From the NCBI GenBank assembly GCA_020744425.1, contig JAGMUV010000004.1, positions 4,092,001-4,156,000 of the forward strand: a DNA stretch of 64,000 nucleotides, written 5' to 3'. How positions within the stretch are numbered: position 1 is the first letter of the stretch; the number at the start of each line of letters is the position of its first letter. Source of the stretch: Dactylonectria macrodidyma (Eukaryota > Ascomycota > Sordariomycetes > Hypocreales > Nectriaceae). The position numbers and the translations under genes are program-made. This document shows, piece by piece, positions 42,909 to 53,556 of this stretch. The notes beneath the pieces are model-generated. The model made no database searches. It was not told the origin of the DNA and was given only the letters and a program-made list of their open reading frames with translations.

Positions 42909-44954
42909 ATGGAACCGGTCATGCCACAAAACGACCTACCACTTGTACCCAGAAGTCTTCAAGTGGCTGATGACGTGAACGATCCGCTCCTTTGTATCCG
43001 CGCCAGGCATCCAGAGGGAAGAATTACGACGCAACTAGTCGATATTCAAACAAAGCAGGTGGAACAGCAGAAGTCTTCCGAATTCATTAAGAAATTGCAG
43101 TGTCTATACTTTACGAATTACAGGCGTGCGGGTACAGCGCGGCCAGCTCTAAGGCTAAAAACCATCAACGCCTTTGAGGAATCAGGGTATGTCGCACTAT
43201 CCTATACATGGCGGCCATCCCTAGAAGAAATTCGTGTTCCTAAAGGAGGTTATATGGTTCAGAAGATAGGTTCGCGTGTATTGAAGAAGTCTACCGTAAG
43301 GAATACCGTTTTTAGTCGCATGAAGAAGTACATGGGCTACGTTTCCGTCAGGTATCTCTGGATCGATCAACATTGCATCCAGCAACAAGAGGGGGAGGCA
43401 AAAGAAGTAGGAATGCAGGCAATGGATCGAGTCTATAGCCTGAGCGACTACCCAGCGACATTACTGGCTCGGCCTATTGAGACCACTAACCAGCTACAAT
43501 TACTCATTGAGATTCTCTCTGGCGGCTTTGTAGTGCTATTGGAGGACCGATATTGGCTCTCGTCGTCAACATCATCGCAAAGAGCCCTACAAGCGCTCCA
43601 ACTTTTGAACGACATCACGACGGACATGTGGTTCTCGAGAGGTTGGACGTATCAGGAAAATTATCGCGCTAGCACGAAGATGATGCTTCTCATTCCCCAT
43701 TCCGCGACACTCAAAAATAAGAAACCACCCCGCCTTTTTGGATCCTTGGATGGAGAACTTTGCGTCAAGTCGGTCGACTTTCATGAGCAAGCAACAAAGC
43801 TTTATCTGGCTTATGAAAGCCATAAGCCACCTCCCCGTTACTTGGACAACATCCTCTCGAGGGTTGGGAAATACACCATTTTACTTCAGTTTGATGACGG
43901 TGGCGGTGGCACTTCGGCCCCGGTATCAATGTCCCCGACAATCATTGAGCATGTCACAGACCGCAAGCTCGATAGAAAATGGGACCGACTAGCTATTATC
44001 GCCAACTGCTGCCAGTATTTCAATCGCTTGGATAGCAGTAAACTTCAGGCAAGCGGACACAGTCTCAGTCTGTCACTGCTCACGCTCTGTCTTGTGAATG
44101 GGGAGATACTCTATAACCACCCTACGGACGGTGTGAAAGTTGATGAGGCAAGAATGGCACCTGTCACTGAGTTTCTACGCATGCACTTCTTTTATGGTCT
44201 GAAATCCCCGGAACCAACAAGAAAACTCACTTTCAACAAGGGTTGTCGATTCTCTAGCGTGACTCTAACCGAACAAGGCGTCGAGACAAAAGGCCATCTC
44301 TGGCGACTGGACGAAGAAATCCCAACTACCGCCTTCCATCGCGATCTTCAGCGTCGACGAAGTAGGCTAAGGCCCCTAACGTGGCTGGCAAATAAGGTCT
44401 CTCATCCCCGCTTTCGAATTCTCTCCAAAAGGCTACACGAAGTCGTCGACCAAAGCCAAGCTGTGACGTTTTCGCAGAAGTGGCAGAGGCGCATGGCGAC
44501 CAAAATGGAAGATGCCATCGATCAAGGACAAAGGCTCTGCACCGCAACATTGCTCGGCCCCGGACCTCTAGGCGTTGCCATCTTCATTATCGAGCCTGAT
44601 GAAAATGGGAGCGCGAGTAGCGAGACGGGTTATGGGAGCAGTCCAGGCTATGATTCCTGTTCTCCAACTACAGAACTTGATAAAGAAGAAACAGCCGCGG
44701 AGGCATTGCTCTTTGAACAAGGATCCTATGTGTTCACCTCGTTTCAATCTGAGCGACGGGACCCTGAAGGGTTTGATTACAATGATATCGACAGGCATGT
44801 CTCCCTTGAAGTCGACTGTTCTTACCTAGGGACGGACTATCGACAGACTCCAAAACTGTTCACAAGGCGGTGGATTCAAGGGCTATGTTTCTTCCATGGA
44901 TGTCCTCCACGGCCTGTGGTATTTCCTTGGCCGGCCTCGTTGCGAGATTTGTGA
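42909..44954 (+). CDS. HET-domain protein (heterokaryon incompatibility type)
   Basis: 681 residues in one exon from ATG 42909. HET-domain blocks are all visible in the first 250 residues: YVALSYTW (about 93-100), VRYLWIDQHCIQQ (about 146-158), MDRVYSLS and WFSRGWTYQE. The domain adopts a TIR-like fold; family members can trigger programmed cell death of fused cells when self/non-self partners differ. The C-terminal 430 residues are unrecognised, without NACHT or repeat motifs, so this is a HET plus variable C-terminus type. An acidic Ser-rich stretch lies near 570-600. It lies in the repeat-bearing right half of the window, with a NACHT-ankyrin gene 9 kb away. Confidence 0.92.
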   Translation: MEPVMPQNDLPLVPRSLQVADDVNDPLLCIRARHPEGRITTQLVDIQTKQVEQQKSSEFIKKLQCLYFTNYRRAGTARPALRLKTINAFEESGYVALSYTWRPSLEEIRVPKGGYMVQKIGSRVLKKSTVRNTVFSRMKKYMGYVSVRYLWIDQHCIQQQEGEAKEVGMQAMDRVYSLSDYPATLLARPIETTNQLQLLIEILSGGFVVLLEDRYWLSSSTSSQRALQALQLLNDITTDMWFSRGWTYQENYRASTKMMLLIPHSATLKNKKPPRLFGSLDGELCVKSVDFHEQATKLYLAYESHKPPPRYLDNILSRVGKYTILLQFDDGGGGTSAPVSMSPTIIEHVTDRKLDRKWDRLAIIANCCQYFNRLDSSKLQASGHSLSLSLLTLCLVNGEILYNHPTDGVKVDEARMAPVTEFLRMHFFYGLKSPEPTRKLTFNKGCRFSSVTLTEQGVETKGHLWRLDEEIPTTAFHRDLQRRRSRLRPLTWLANKVSHPRFRILSKRLHEVVDQSQAVTFSQKWQRRMATKMEDAIDQGQRLCTATLLGPGPLGVAIFIIEPDENGSASSETGYGSSPGYDSCSPTTELDKEETAAEALLFEQGSYVFTSFQSERRDPEGFDYNDIDRHVSLEVDCSYLGTDYRQTPKLFTRRWIQGLCFFHGCPPRPVVFPWPASLRDL

Positions 44955-45999
44955 TAAGAGATTTCTTTTTTCATGCACCACATTAGCAGTCAATGTAGAT
45001 CATATTTTACTAATATCACCCTCGCAGGAGTTTGATGAGCCTACAGATGCAGTACCGCCATATCAGGGCACGAGACCTGTCAGAGCCCGGTTTGCCTTGG
45101 TAAGTGGGCGGAGTCCCCAGGTGACGCTTGTTCCGTGACCAGCTAGCATCGACAGACTTGTGCGAAAAAACGACTCATAGCAGCCTTAGAAGAACTTCAC
45201 GACTAAGCTTCTTCCATCTCTCTACCCCCCTCAACGTCTGTCAAAGATAGCAAACTGTTCGGTCGCAGACCGAGTTCACATATTTGGTAAGTATCTAGAA
45301 AAAGTTTGCGGAGCTTGACCTCCTCTGGGTCATTCATTTACCCCCTCCTCTATGGGTAATTTGACAATGGGAGCGACGACGTGAGGCCATATATACCATT
45401 GGGTTCGCAATTTCAGTGCTTGATGACACAGTCAGCGCTCACAAGTAGCGACGCCGTCAACTTCTGCATCCGCACCGAGTTACATAGCGCTCTTTCGGTA
45501 CTGTTTACAAGGCACGTAGTACCTCGTTCTGGCACCCAAAGCTTGCCTCGAACTCTGATGTACGACTTGAAGAGCCTAAGAATTGCGCTCCGGACTAGGT
45601 GATAGCCTGTACGCTAGATTGGGATGCCTGTTCTCCGAGTTCTTCCTAACGGACGTCCTGCACTGGGCAAGGGCGAGTATCCCGAGAACAACAACGCGAT
45701 GAAATACGTCTATAACGACGTTTTGCTGCTGCCTAAGTTCTTAGTTGCTAGTATGGCTTGCAAGATGTTGACTGCCTTTGAAGTATGGGCAATGAGCGGG
45801 AAGAGAGATCGCCAGTACGACACGTATGTTTCCTGTGTGGATGCTGGTCTAAGTCTACACGAAGACAAGATGAATCTCCAATAGTGAGTCAGTGATAATC
45901 TGGCAAGATTTGATGAAGAAAAGTCTTTGTTTTAGGAGTGATGCTTTTGTTTAGTTCCACTCAGGTATGCTGGAACTGCTTTCTGATTCAGCAAGAACT
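44955..45999. other. Intergenic, convergent 3' ends
   Basis: Contains two unrecognised plus-strand frames (45381-45602 and 45624-45884, the latter starting with ATG). They show no family likeness and are not called. Confidence 0.4.
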
Positions 46000-48900
46000 T
46001 CAAAAGCTGGTCTCCTGGGCTATTTGAAACTGAGTCGCGTATGATCTTTGTACGCCATTTTTCCTTACACCATTCTTATTCATACCGTTCGTCTTCACGC
46101 CATTGGTCTTCCCAGAGCCATTGACGGAATGACCCCATCCTCCACCACCTGGCGTGTCAATGACGAACCAATCTCCCTTGGCAACCTTGAAATCCTTCCT
46201 TCCACCAACTCGACACCACCGCCCGTCTTTTCCGCCCTTTACAACGTAATTCACGCCTGATTGTCCATCCTCGCCGCCCTTCATTCCGTAGGGGCGCGTG
46301 ACGCGGCGTTCGCTGACAACGGAGCATCCCATGTCGCGGCTGAACTCGTACGCTCGGCGGATGCCGTTGCCGCCATTCCATTGGCCTCGACCGCCGGAAC
46401 CGCCTCGGATGCTGAACTCGCGGAGAACAACTGGATATCTCTTTTCGAGAATTTCTGGGTCTGTGATGCGGGTGTTGGTCATGTGGACGTGGACGCCGCT
46501 AGTGCCGTGCCATCCGTCGCCAGCACCACTCCCACCACAGATAGTTTCGCAGAATCCGAAGCCGGTCTCTGGAATAAGGGCGTTGGTGACAGGGTCGATG
46601 TTTCCGTCGATACCGAAAGATACGACATTGCAGTCGCCTTGACTGGCAGCACAAGCTTGGAAGGCTTTGATGACCACGTCTGTAACTCGTTGCGAAGTGA
46701 TCGGGTTGCCAGCACAGACAGCAGCCGTCGGCGACGGGTTGAGAATAGATCCCTCGGGGATGGTGAACTTTAATGGGCGCAAGCAGCCTTCGTTGAGAGG
46801 AATATCCTGGTTTATGAGACATCGCAGGACATATAGGGTTGCGCTGCGTGTAATGGCCTGGGGAGCGTTGAAGGAGTGATAACCCTCCTCTCCAGTGCCG
46901 CTGAAGTCGAAATGAGCCGAGGCCGTCTCGGGGTCAATCGTCACCTCTAATTGAATAGGCGTGCCGTCATCCATGTGATCAAGGGCGAACAAAGGCTTGC
47001 CGCCTGTCGCTGCATGTGTGCGAAGGAGAAACTCTCTCACACAAGCTTCGGCATTATTCGTGATGGCGTGCATGTTGAAATGAACTGTACTCAGACCATT
47101 CTCCGCGATAAGCTCAGAGACAAGAGATGCGCCTTTAGCGTTCGCCGAGACTTGAGCCTTCAGGTCGTTGATGTTATCGGCGAGCTTTCTGGTGCCTGAG
47201 CACCCTGGGTATTGCGCGGGATCGTCAAGGAGGAGTTTGGTGATGCCGGCTTCATTAAAGACACCGTCACGGACGAGAAATTCCGAGATAATAGCAGCGC
47301 CCTCTTCGAATAGCTCAACACTTCCGGCCGGCATGGATCCCGGGAGGATGCCGCCAATCTCTTGGTGGTGGCCTCGTGACGCGGTGTAAAAGATGATTTG
47401 CTTCCCACTTTCATCAAAGACAGGTGTCACACAAGTGATATCTGGCAAGTGTGTTCCACCAGAAATGGGATGGTTCGCGACAATAACATCTCCAGGACGA
47501 AGCTGCCCGAGGTATTTCTCATGCTGGTACATGACGGCCTGCTCCATCGATCCAAGGTGGACCGGAACGTGCGGCGCGTTGGCAACTAAACGGCCGTCGG
47601 GACTGAAAAGGGCGCAGCTGAAATCCAGACGTTCTTTGATGTTGACGGAAACGCTGGTCTTTTGTAGTGCATGTCCCATCTGCTCTGCGATGCTCATAAA
47701 CCGATGGCCCATGATGGTAAGCTGCACAGGATCGACCTTTTTCTCGGATACTGAAATAGCGTCTGCTGTTGGCTGAGATGTTTTGCGAGAGAGCTCTAGG
47801 ACGACGTGGCGGCCTAGAATCATAGCCTTGGCTTCAGGGCTGACGACTATGGTTTGCGTGTCGTCGAGAATTATGGCAGGGCCTTGAACCATGTCGCCAG
47901 TCTCGAGGGAGCTGAGGAAGTGAAGCGGAGCTTCCATCCATCCCTGCTGGAAAAACAGACGAACTTGGTCCGACTTCTTGTCCTTCGAAGCCACCTTGAT
48001 TGGCGATTCGGCTAGTTGTTTCTCGAGGTTGAACACTGGCTCGACGGAAGAGCTCTGAGCTGTTGCTCTCACCCGCACGTTCTCGACGAGGATCTCTCGA
48101 CCCGCCATGATGAACGAAAACTGGCGCTTGTGTTCGGCGGTGAAGGCGTCTGCCCAGCTGCTAGTTTCGGGCCTTGGAATCATGAACGTGGTGTCAGATC
48201 CCATGTAGCGTAGGTTGAGAAAGTGCTGGAACGTGATTGAAGCAGCAGAAGCACCATCCGAGACGAGTTTGTCTTTGGCCACCTTCTCTAGGTCATTCAG
48301 ACGCGAGTCGAGATCGTCTGATGAGGCACCTAGAACTGCGGAGTATGGCTGTTGGACGTCGTGAACCAAGTCTGCGAGTGCCATGCCGTATGCGGAGAGG
48401 ATGGATGAATATCGGTGGATGAGGATCCGGTCAATACCAAGATTGGCGGCTATGGCCTATGTCTCTCGCATTAGTTATGATACGACCACGTTATAGACGT
48501 TGTACTCACACAAGCATGTTGTCCTCCAGCTCCACCAAACACAGCAAGCTCATGATCAGAAGCCCGATAGCCCTTGGCTTCCGTCAAAGACCGAATCGGC
48601 CTACACATGGCCTCGTTGGCAACCTCGAGGAAGCCTAACGCCAGCTGCTCGACGCTCTTAGCTGGCGCACCAGTAGCCGCAAGGTCCTTGTTGACCTGGA
48701 GAAGCAGCTCTTCAAAGGCGGCTCTGGAGCCTTCGTAATCGAGGCTTTCGTTTTCCTCGGCGCCGAAGATTTTGGGGAAGTACTTGGCTTGCAGACGGCC
48801 GAGGACTAGGTTGGCGTCTGTGACTGTTAGAGGACCGCCTTTGCGGTATGCCACGGGGCCGGGATGGGCGCCGGCAGACTCGGGTCCTGCTAGGAAGAGG

Positions 48901-50160
48901 CCATTTCGGTAGGAAAGGATGCTTCCGCCGCCTGAAATATTTAAGATTAGCATCATCAAAGATTCAGCAGTGCAGAGATTACTTACCAGCTGCAACAGTA
49001 TCCACTTCCAGCTGAGGAGACTGGATGGTGATGCCCGCAGTAATGGACTCGAAGGTGTGCTCCAAGCTTCCGGCATATCGAGAAACATCCGTACTCGTCC
49101 CACCCATGTCAAAACCAATAACTGGTTTACGACGTTCCGGGTCATAGCACGTTCGACTAAAACCGACCACACCACCAGCCGGACCCGACAGAATGGCTCT
49201 AAGTCCACTGAAGCTCTGCCACCCGACGAGACCACCATCGCTTTGCATAAACTCACAACGAGCACCATTGGTGTCTTCTAGGTTGCCAACGAATCCACGA
49301 CGGAAGCTATCGATGTATGTCCTTGTCAGTGGCGTCAAGTATGCATCTGCGGTGGCCGAGTAGCCTCTGGATACGGCTTTGATCATGGGGAAAATTTGGG
49401 ACGAAAGGGATATTTGGGTGAAGCCAATCTCCTCGGCGATTTTGGAGAGCTGCAGTTCGTGGTCGGGGAAGGTGTAGGAGTGGAGTAGTGTGATGGCTAG
49501 TGACCTAACGCCTTTGTCAAAGATTGCCTGTAGTCCCGATCTGGCGCTCTCAACATCTGTGCATTTTGTTAGATTTTATGTCTCAACAATGTTTCTTCAA
49601 GAATCTTAGTTGAGACTACCTAGAGGTTGTAGAATTTGAACGGACTCTCCGCCGATACCGGTTATGAGATTCAATCCATCTCGCCCAGGGTCAGCGAGGC
49701 TTGTCGCATCCTCGGATGAATCAAAGAGGGTCACGCGCTCGTCAACCTCGAGAACGTCTCTAAATAGGGTATCAGGTCGCCGAATATTCAGATCAAACAA
49801 TTTTGGACGTGTTTGATCTCCAATGCGCAACAGATCCTTGAATCCTCGCGTAACGACGAGCGCACATGGCGTTGAAGCACGTTCCAACAAGGCGTTCGTT
49901 GCGACCGTTGTGCCCATTTTGATCGACTCGATGCAGGCTGTGTCAATTAGTTCTCCTCGGGGAAGCGACTTGCCCGTTGCAGACTCGAGAATCCTGCGGA
50001 TACCCTCGGTCGGGGCATCGGCGTAGTTAGTTGGGTCATTGCTTAGTAGCTTGACAAGAATGTCTGGCTTTCCAGGGACGATTCCGAGGCAATCTGTAAA
50101 TGTGCCGCCTCGGTCTATGGCGATGCGGATGCGAGGCGAGGGATCAATGGCGGGCGACAT
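46000..50160 (-). CDS. OXP1: 5-oxoprolinase (ATP-hydrolysing), hydantoinase A/B fusion
   Basis: Converts 5-oxo-L-proline plus ATP to L-glutamate in the gamma-glutamyl cycle; cytosolic. Model: 50160-49620, 49556-48987, 48931-48510, 48456-46000; introns 63, 55 and 53 nt; 1329 residues, frame consistent. HyuA half: [16 protein letters not shown] (ATP-binding DRGGTFTD), [38 protein letters not shown]. HyuB half: [68 protein letters not shown] and the terminal GGGGWG. Length fits eukaryotic OPLAH plus a 45-residue tail with repeated Asn-Gly units ([17 protein letters not shown]). The same strand carries a Dal5-type permease 0.9 kb upstream, which suggests a nitrogen-salvage pair. Symbol follows the yeast name. 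Confidence 0.95.
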
Positions 50161-51044
50161 GGTGACGGGTGAAGTGATGGGCCAACGGTGGTGTCAAGGC
50201 GAAATGGACAAGTAGGCAAGCCAAGGTCGTATCATTGAAGATGTGACTATTAATAAACCCGGCGAGATAGCTCTGATCAAAAGGTATCAATTGGGAGTTG
50301 ATTCCGATATCGAGAATTGATACGGCATGCGGAGTGCGAAGCCCTCTGCGCGATTCCCTGACCCGGGAGTCCATATCGCCGAGGCCTTGAGGAACCGACA
50401 GCGCATCGCAGAGTCCGAACTGAACATCGGACTCTGAGTCCGAAGGCGCTGATACGTAGCGGACATGGCGGAACGAGTCTCGTTTCCGGGCTAAACTAAG
50501 CAAGGTTCCCCGCACTCTTTCCACGCGTCATTCGACGTCAGGGGGGAAATAGATTAGCAGACAAAGAATCCGGGGAACTAGAATGAGAATGAGTCAGGGG
50601 TGGCAAAGATGGCTTGACATTTACTTAGTTGGTGTGGTTTCTGCAGGCTGATGAGTTCATGGTCTCGTGGCGTGTGAGTGGAGCCAGTGCCTAAGTGTCT
50701 AATGCTTCAAAGATAGCAGGCCGATAATAACGACAACAAAATGCGTCAAACTTAGTGCATTCTTCTGTTAATATTTAATGCAACAAATAAATTTGAAACC
50801 CAAAGTTTGCGGCATGTACGGCAAGGTCCCGACACCGACTAATTTACGGCGAGATGTGGTTGCTGTTTGGTTGGATACAAAGATGACTCGTATAGCGTAC
50901 TCAGTGTTTGGCAAATGGACTTAGGTAAAATGATGAATGACACGCAAGAGGCGGGTTTATTAACTATTTAACCTAAAAAACCATGTTTGCGAGCACTCCA
51001 AGTTCAAGACTATTCTGCACTTCAAAACAAACAACATATCCTAT
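50161..51044. other. Upstream region of the 5-oxoprolinase gene
   Basis: No gene. Contains several GATA motifs (50266, 50319, 50712, 50723). Confidence 0.5.
50712..50726. promoter_or_regulatory. Paired GATA motifs, possible AreA/NIT2 sites
   Basis: Two GATA cores start 11 bases apart (50712 and 50723) between the permease and 5-oxoprolinase genes. Closely spaced GATA pairs bind the nitrogen regulator AreA/NIT2 in ascomycetes. The link here is inferred, and such short motifs also occur by chance. Confidence 0.3.
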
Positions 51045-52642
51045 CTACCACACATATCTGAAGTGAATGTTCTGTTTATCAGTCAAGTCCCTGAAATCCG
51101 TATCGGTGTGGTCCCGCGATCCGGTCGCCTCAGCAATAGTATCTCTCTTGCGGTTCTCCCACCAACAGTAGGTTGCGTACAGGATGATGATAATCATGGC
51201 GATGATGTAGCTCGCAAGAATCGCGGCGATTCCGAGGGGATAGGTGGGGGCCTGCTCCGCCCTGAAGAACTGCGGCGCAATGATGTTGGACACACAGTAC
51301 GCGATGAAAATGAGGGCATTGGTAGTGACTTTCTTGGTGTGGCCAGCCGTATTGGCCGTGCTGATGCCGAGAGCGACGATATAAGGTCCCAAGTAGAAGT
51401 AAGACATGTACAGCGCAGCCAGGCGACCGTTGTAGTTGTCGAGTGGCAGAGTGTACAGAAAAACAGACGAGATCAGTCCCACAATGATGCCGAAGAGGAC
51501 CCAGGCAGCACGGCATTGCTTATTAGGGATATACTTGGCACACAGAAACACGCAGCCGTTGCAGATGTACGAGGAGGCTGTCTGCATAATGCCAGTTGGC
51601 ATCATGAGGAGGGTGGCTCGTTGAGAAGTATAGCCAAGTCCTTTGATGACAAGAGGGGAAAAGTTGGTAAGACCACCGTTAGGAATCGAGATGAAGATGT
51701 TGAAAAAGAACATGAGCCAGGTCTTGGGATCAAGAAGACACTCGATAAACTGATCCTTCTTGAACGTCTTGTTCTCGACTCCGGTCTGATCCTCGCGGAG
51801 CTTGTCGATGACAATAGCCTTTTGGCGCTCCGTCACAAACTTGGCCTTGACCGGGTTATCCGGCAGCAAGAGGCCAATAACACAAGCCCAGACAATGGTC
51901 ATGGCTCCGGTGATCCAAAACATGGCGCGCCACTGGTGCTCGCCGACAAGGAACCCGATACCCCAGCCGATAGGGCCGGTGAAGCAGACCGACAGGCCCG
52001 TGTACATGAGGCCGGTTCGGATGGGCTGCTCGCGTCGCGTGTACCACATGCCGAGGATGAGGAAGTTTCCGGGGACGATGGGGGCTTCGAGGGCGCCTAG
52101 GAGGACACGCAGGGCGATGAGGGTCGGGAAGTTGTTGGCGAAGCCCGTGGCGATGAGGATGACGCCCCAGATGAGTTGCACGGCAAAGAGCAGCTTTGCG
52201 ATGGGGAAGCGCTGGAGCAGAGATCCAGAGGGGAGGCACCAAAAAAGGTAGCCAAACTGAATGTTCATTAGCATGCAACGTGATGATCATGATGGCTGTT
52301 ACTCACGTAAAAGGCACTGCCAACCCAGCTGTAGCGATCGCCTGTCAGCCCCGTGTCCTCGCGGAATCCATAGAGCGCAGCAGTTGCCGTTGTGACCTTG
52401 TCCATGGCACCGAGTGTCACGTTGAACCACAGCAGCGGAACCAGGCGCAGATCGAGTCTCCATCTCAATCGCTTCCACTCCCTGGGCGTATACGAGTTCT
52501 CGCCAGAAAGCTGGTTGGCGTATCTGGCGGCAATGTCGCCGTCTCCATCGTGAGCTGCCATATCTCCTTGGCCAATGGAAGAGGGCTTTGCCAGGTCGCC
52601 GGATGTCGCCATGTCATTCTTGACGTCGAGAGAGCTCGGCAT
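51045..52642 (-). CDS. MFS anion:cation symporter, Dal5 (allantoate permease)-like
   Basis: Model: 52642-52307 and 52256-51045; intron 50 nt; 515 residues. The hydrophilic N-terminus is followed by RWRLDLRLVPLLWF and FREDTGLTGDRYSWVGSAFYFGYLFW (split by the intron), the signature of fungal Dal5/ACS-family permeases. Then come PIAKLLF, NFPTLIALRVLLGALEAPIVPG (motif for helix 4), WYTRREQPIRTGLMY and GLGYTSQRATLLMMPTG. Twelve membrane helices are predicted. Family substrates are carboxylates and nitrogenous compounds: allantoate, ureidosuccinate, nicotinate, short peptides. Position next to 5-oxoprolinase makes pyroglutamate or a related amide acid a reasonable but untested guess. Confidence 0.9.
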
Positions 52643-53556
52643 GATGACAGGATGATGTGAGAAGAAAACTGATTGAAAGAGTTGGGGTCTTCCCGAGTGG
52701 AGTTGTCCCAGTTGTGGAGTGGCGGGTTGCGAATGGAGAAAGAGGGTTTCGTGCGATTATATACTAGACAGACATGCCCAAATATGTGTAGTGGGTGTTG
52801 CTAGTTGGTCCTCTGGAACTTGACAAGGTGAAATCTAGCCCGGCAGGGGAGTCTAGACCCAGCGATACGGGACCCAACGCAGTGCTGACTCTTCTGCTAG
52901 ACGCTATCAATGAGTGGAGAGCAACCCCGAACCATAATTGTGGGGATGATTAGATTGAGGATTCTGGGCTTGCTCATTGTCACGCTGGTTTGCTAGTGTC
53001 GTCGGACTCGAGACCCCGATAACGGAGTGCGTAGTCCGACGAGATGAATGACATCGGTGGCATGGGTACTAATCAGCGGCATATACATTGGCTGGGGATA
53101 GTTTTAATAGTATGGTCAGATCGTTGCATCATGACAACAGGTATGAAGAGTGGCTGAAGGATCAAGCGCCTTCATCAAACTTGATTACTATGCAGTAGGC
53201 TGTCAGCCTAAGAATGTACACTGTGCACTCGTAATCCTGTTGATAGTCCGTCCTACTAGGAGCCCTATCAATGACCCAAGGCTTTGAAATCGCCCAGAAG
53301 ACATAATATAGAGTCCGACAGGTACCGAGTCGATACTGTTACCCGCACGTTAAGGCAGACCGCACCTTTCTGTATCGTGTGGGGGAGCTCCAGTCATGAA
53401 GGGAGTTATCCCATTTCAGGACGAGACAACTGGACCATCAATTCCTCCCTGGGCTTCCTGTCCGAAATGCATGCGAAGCCAGCGTTGGTCAATCTCCTCG
53501 CTATCATCATCGTTAGCATAGACATATATACATACAAGTCCGTTTGAGAAGGGTAC
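52643..53556. other. Intergenic region
   Basis: Promoter side of the Dal5-like gene and 3' flank of the NLR-like gene. No coding region supported. Confidence 0.45.

Noticed and set aside
51063..52100. 345-codon open frame on the plus strand
   Set aside because: It is antisense to the Dal5-like permease, has no family likeness and very charged, repetitive content. It is a shadow of GC-rich codons.
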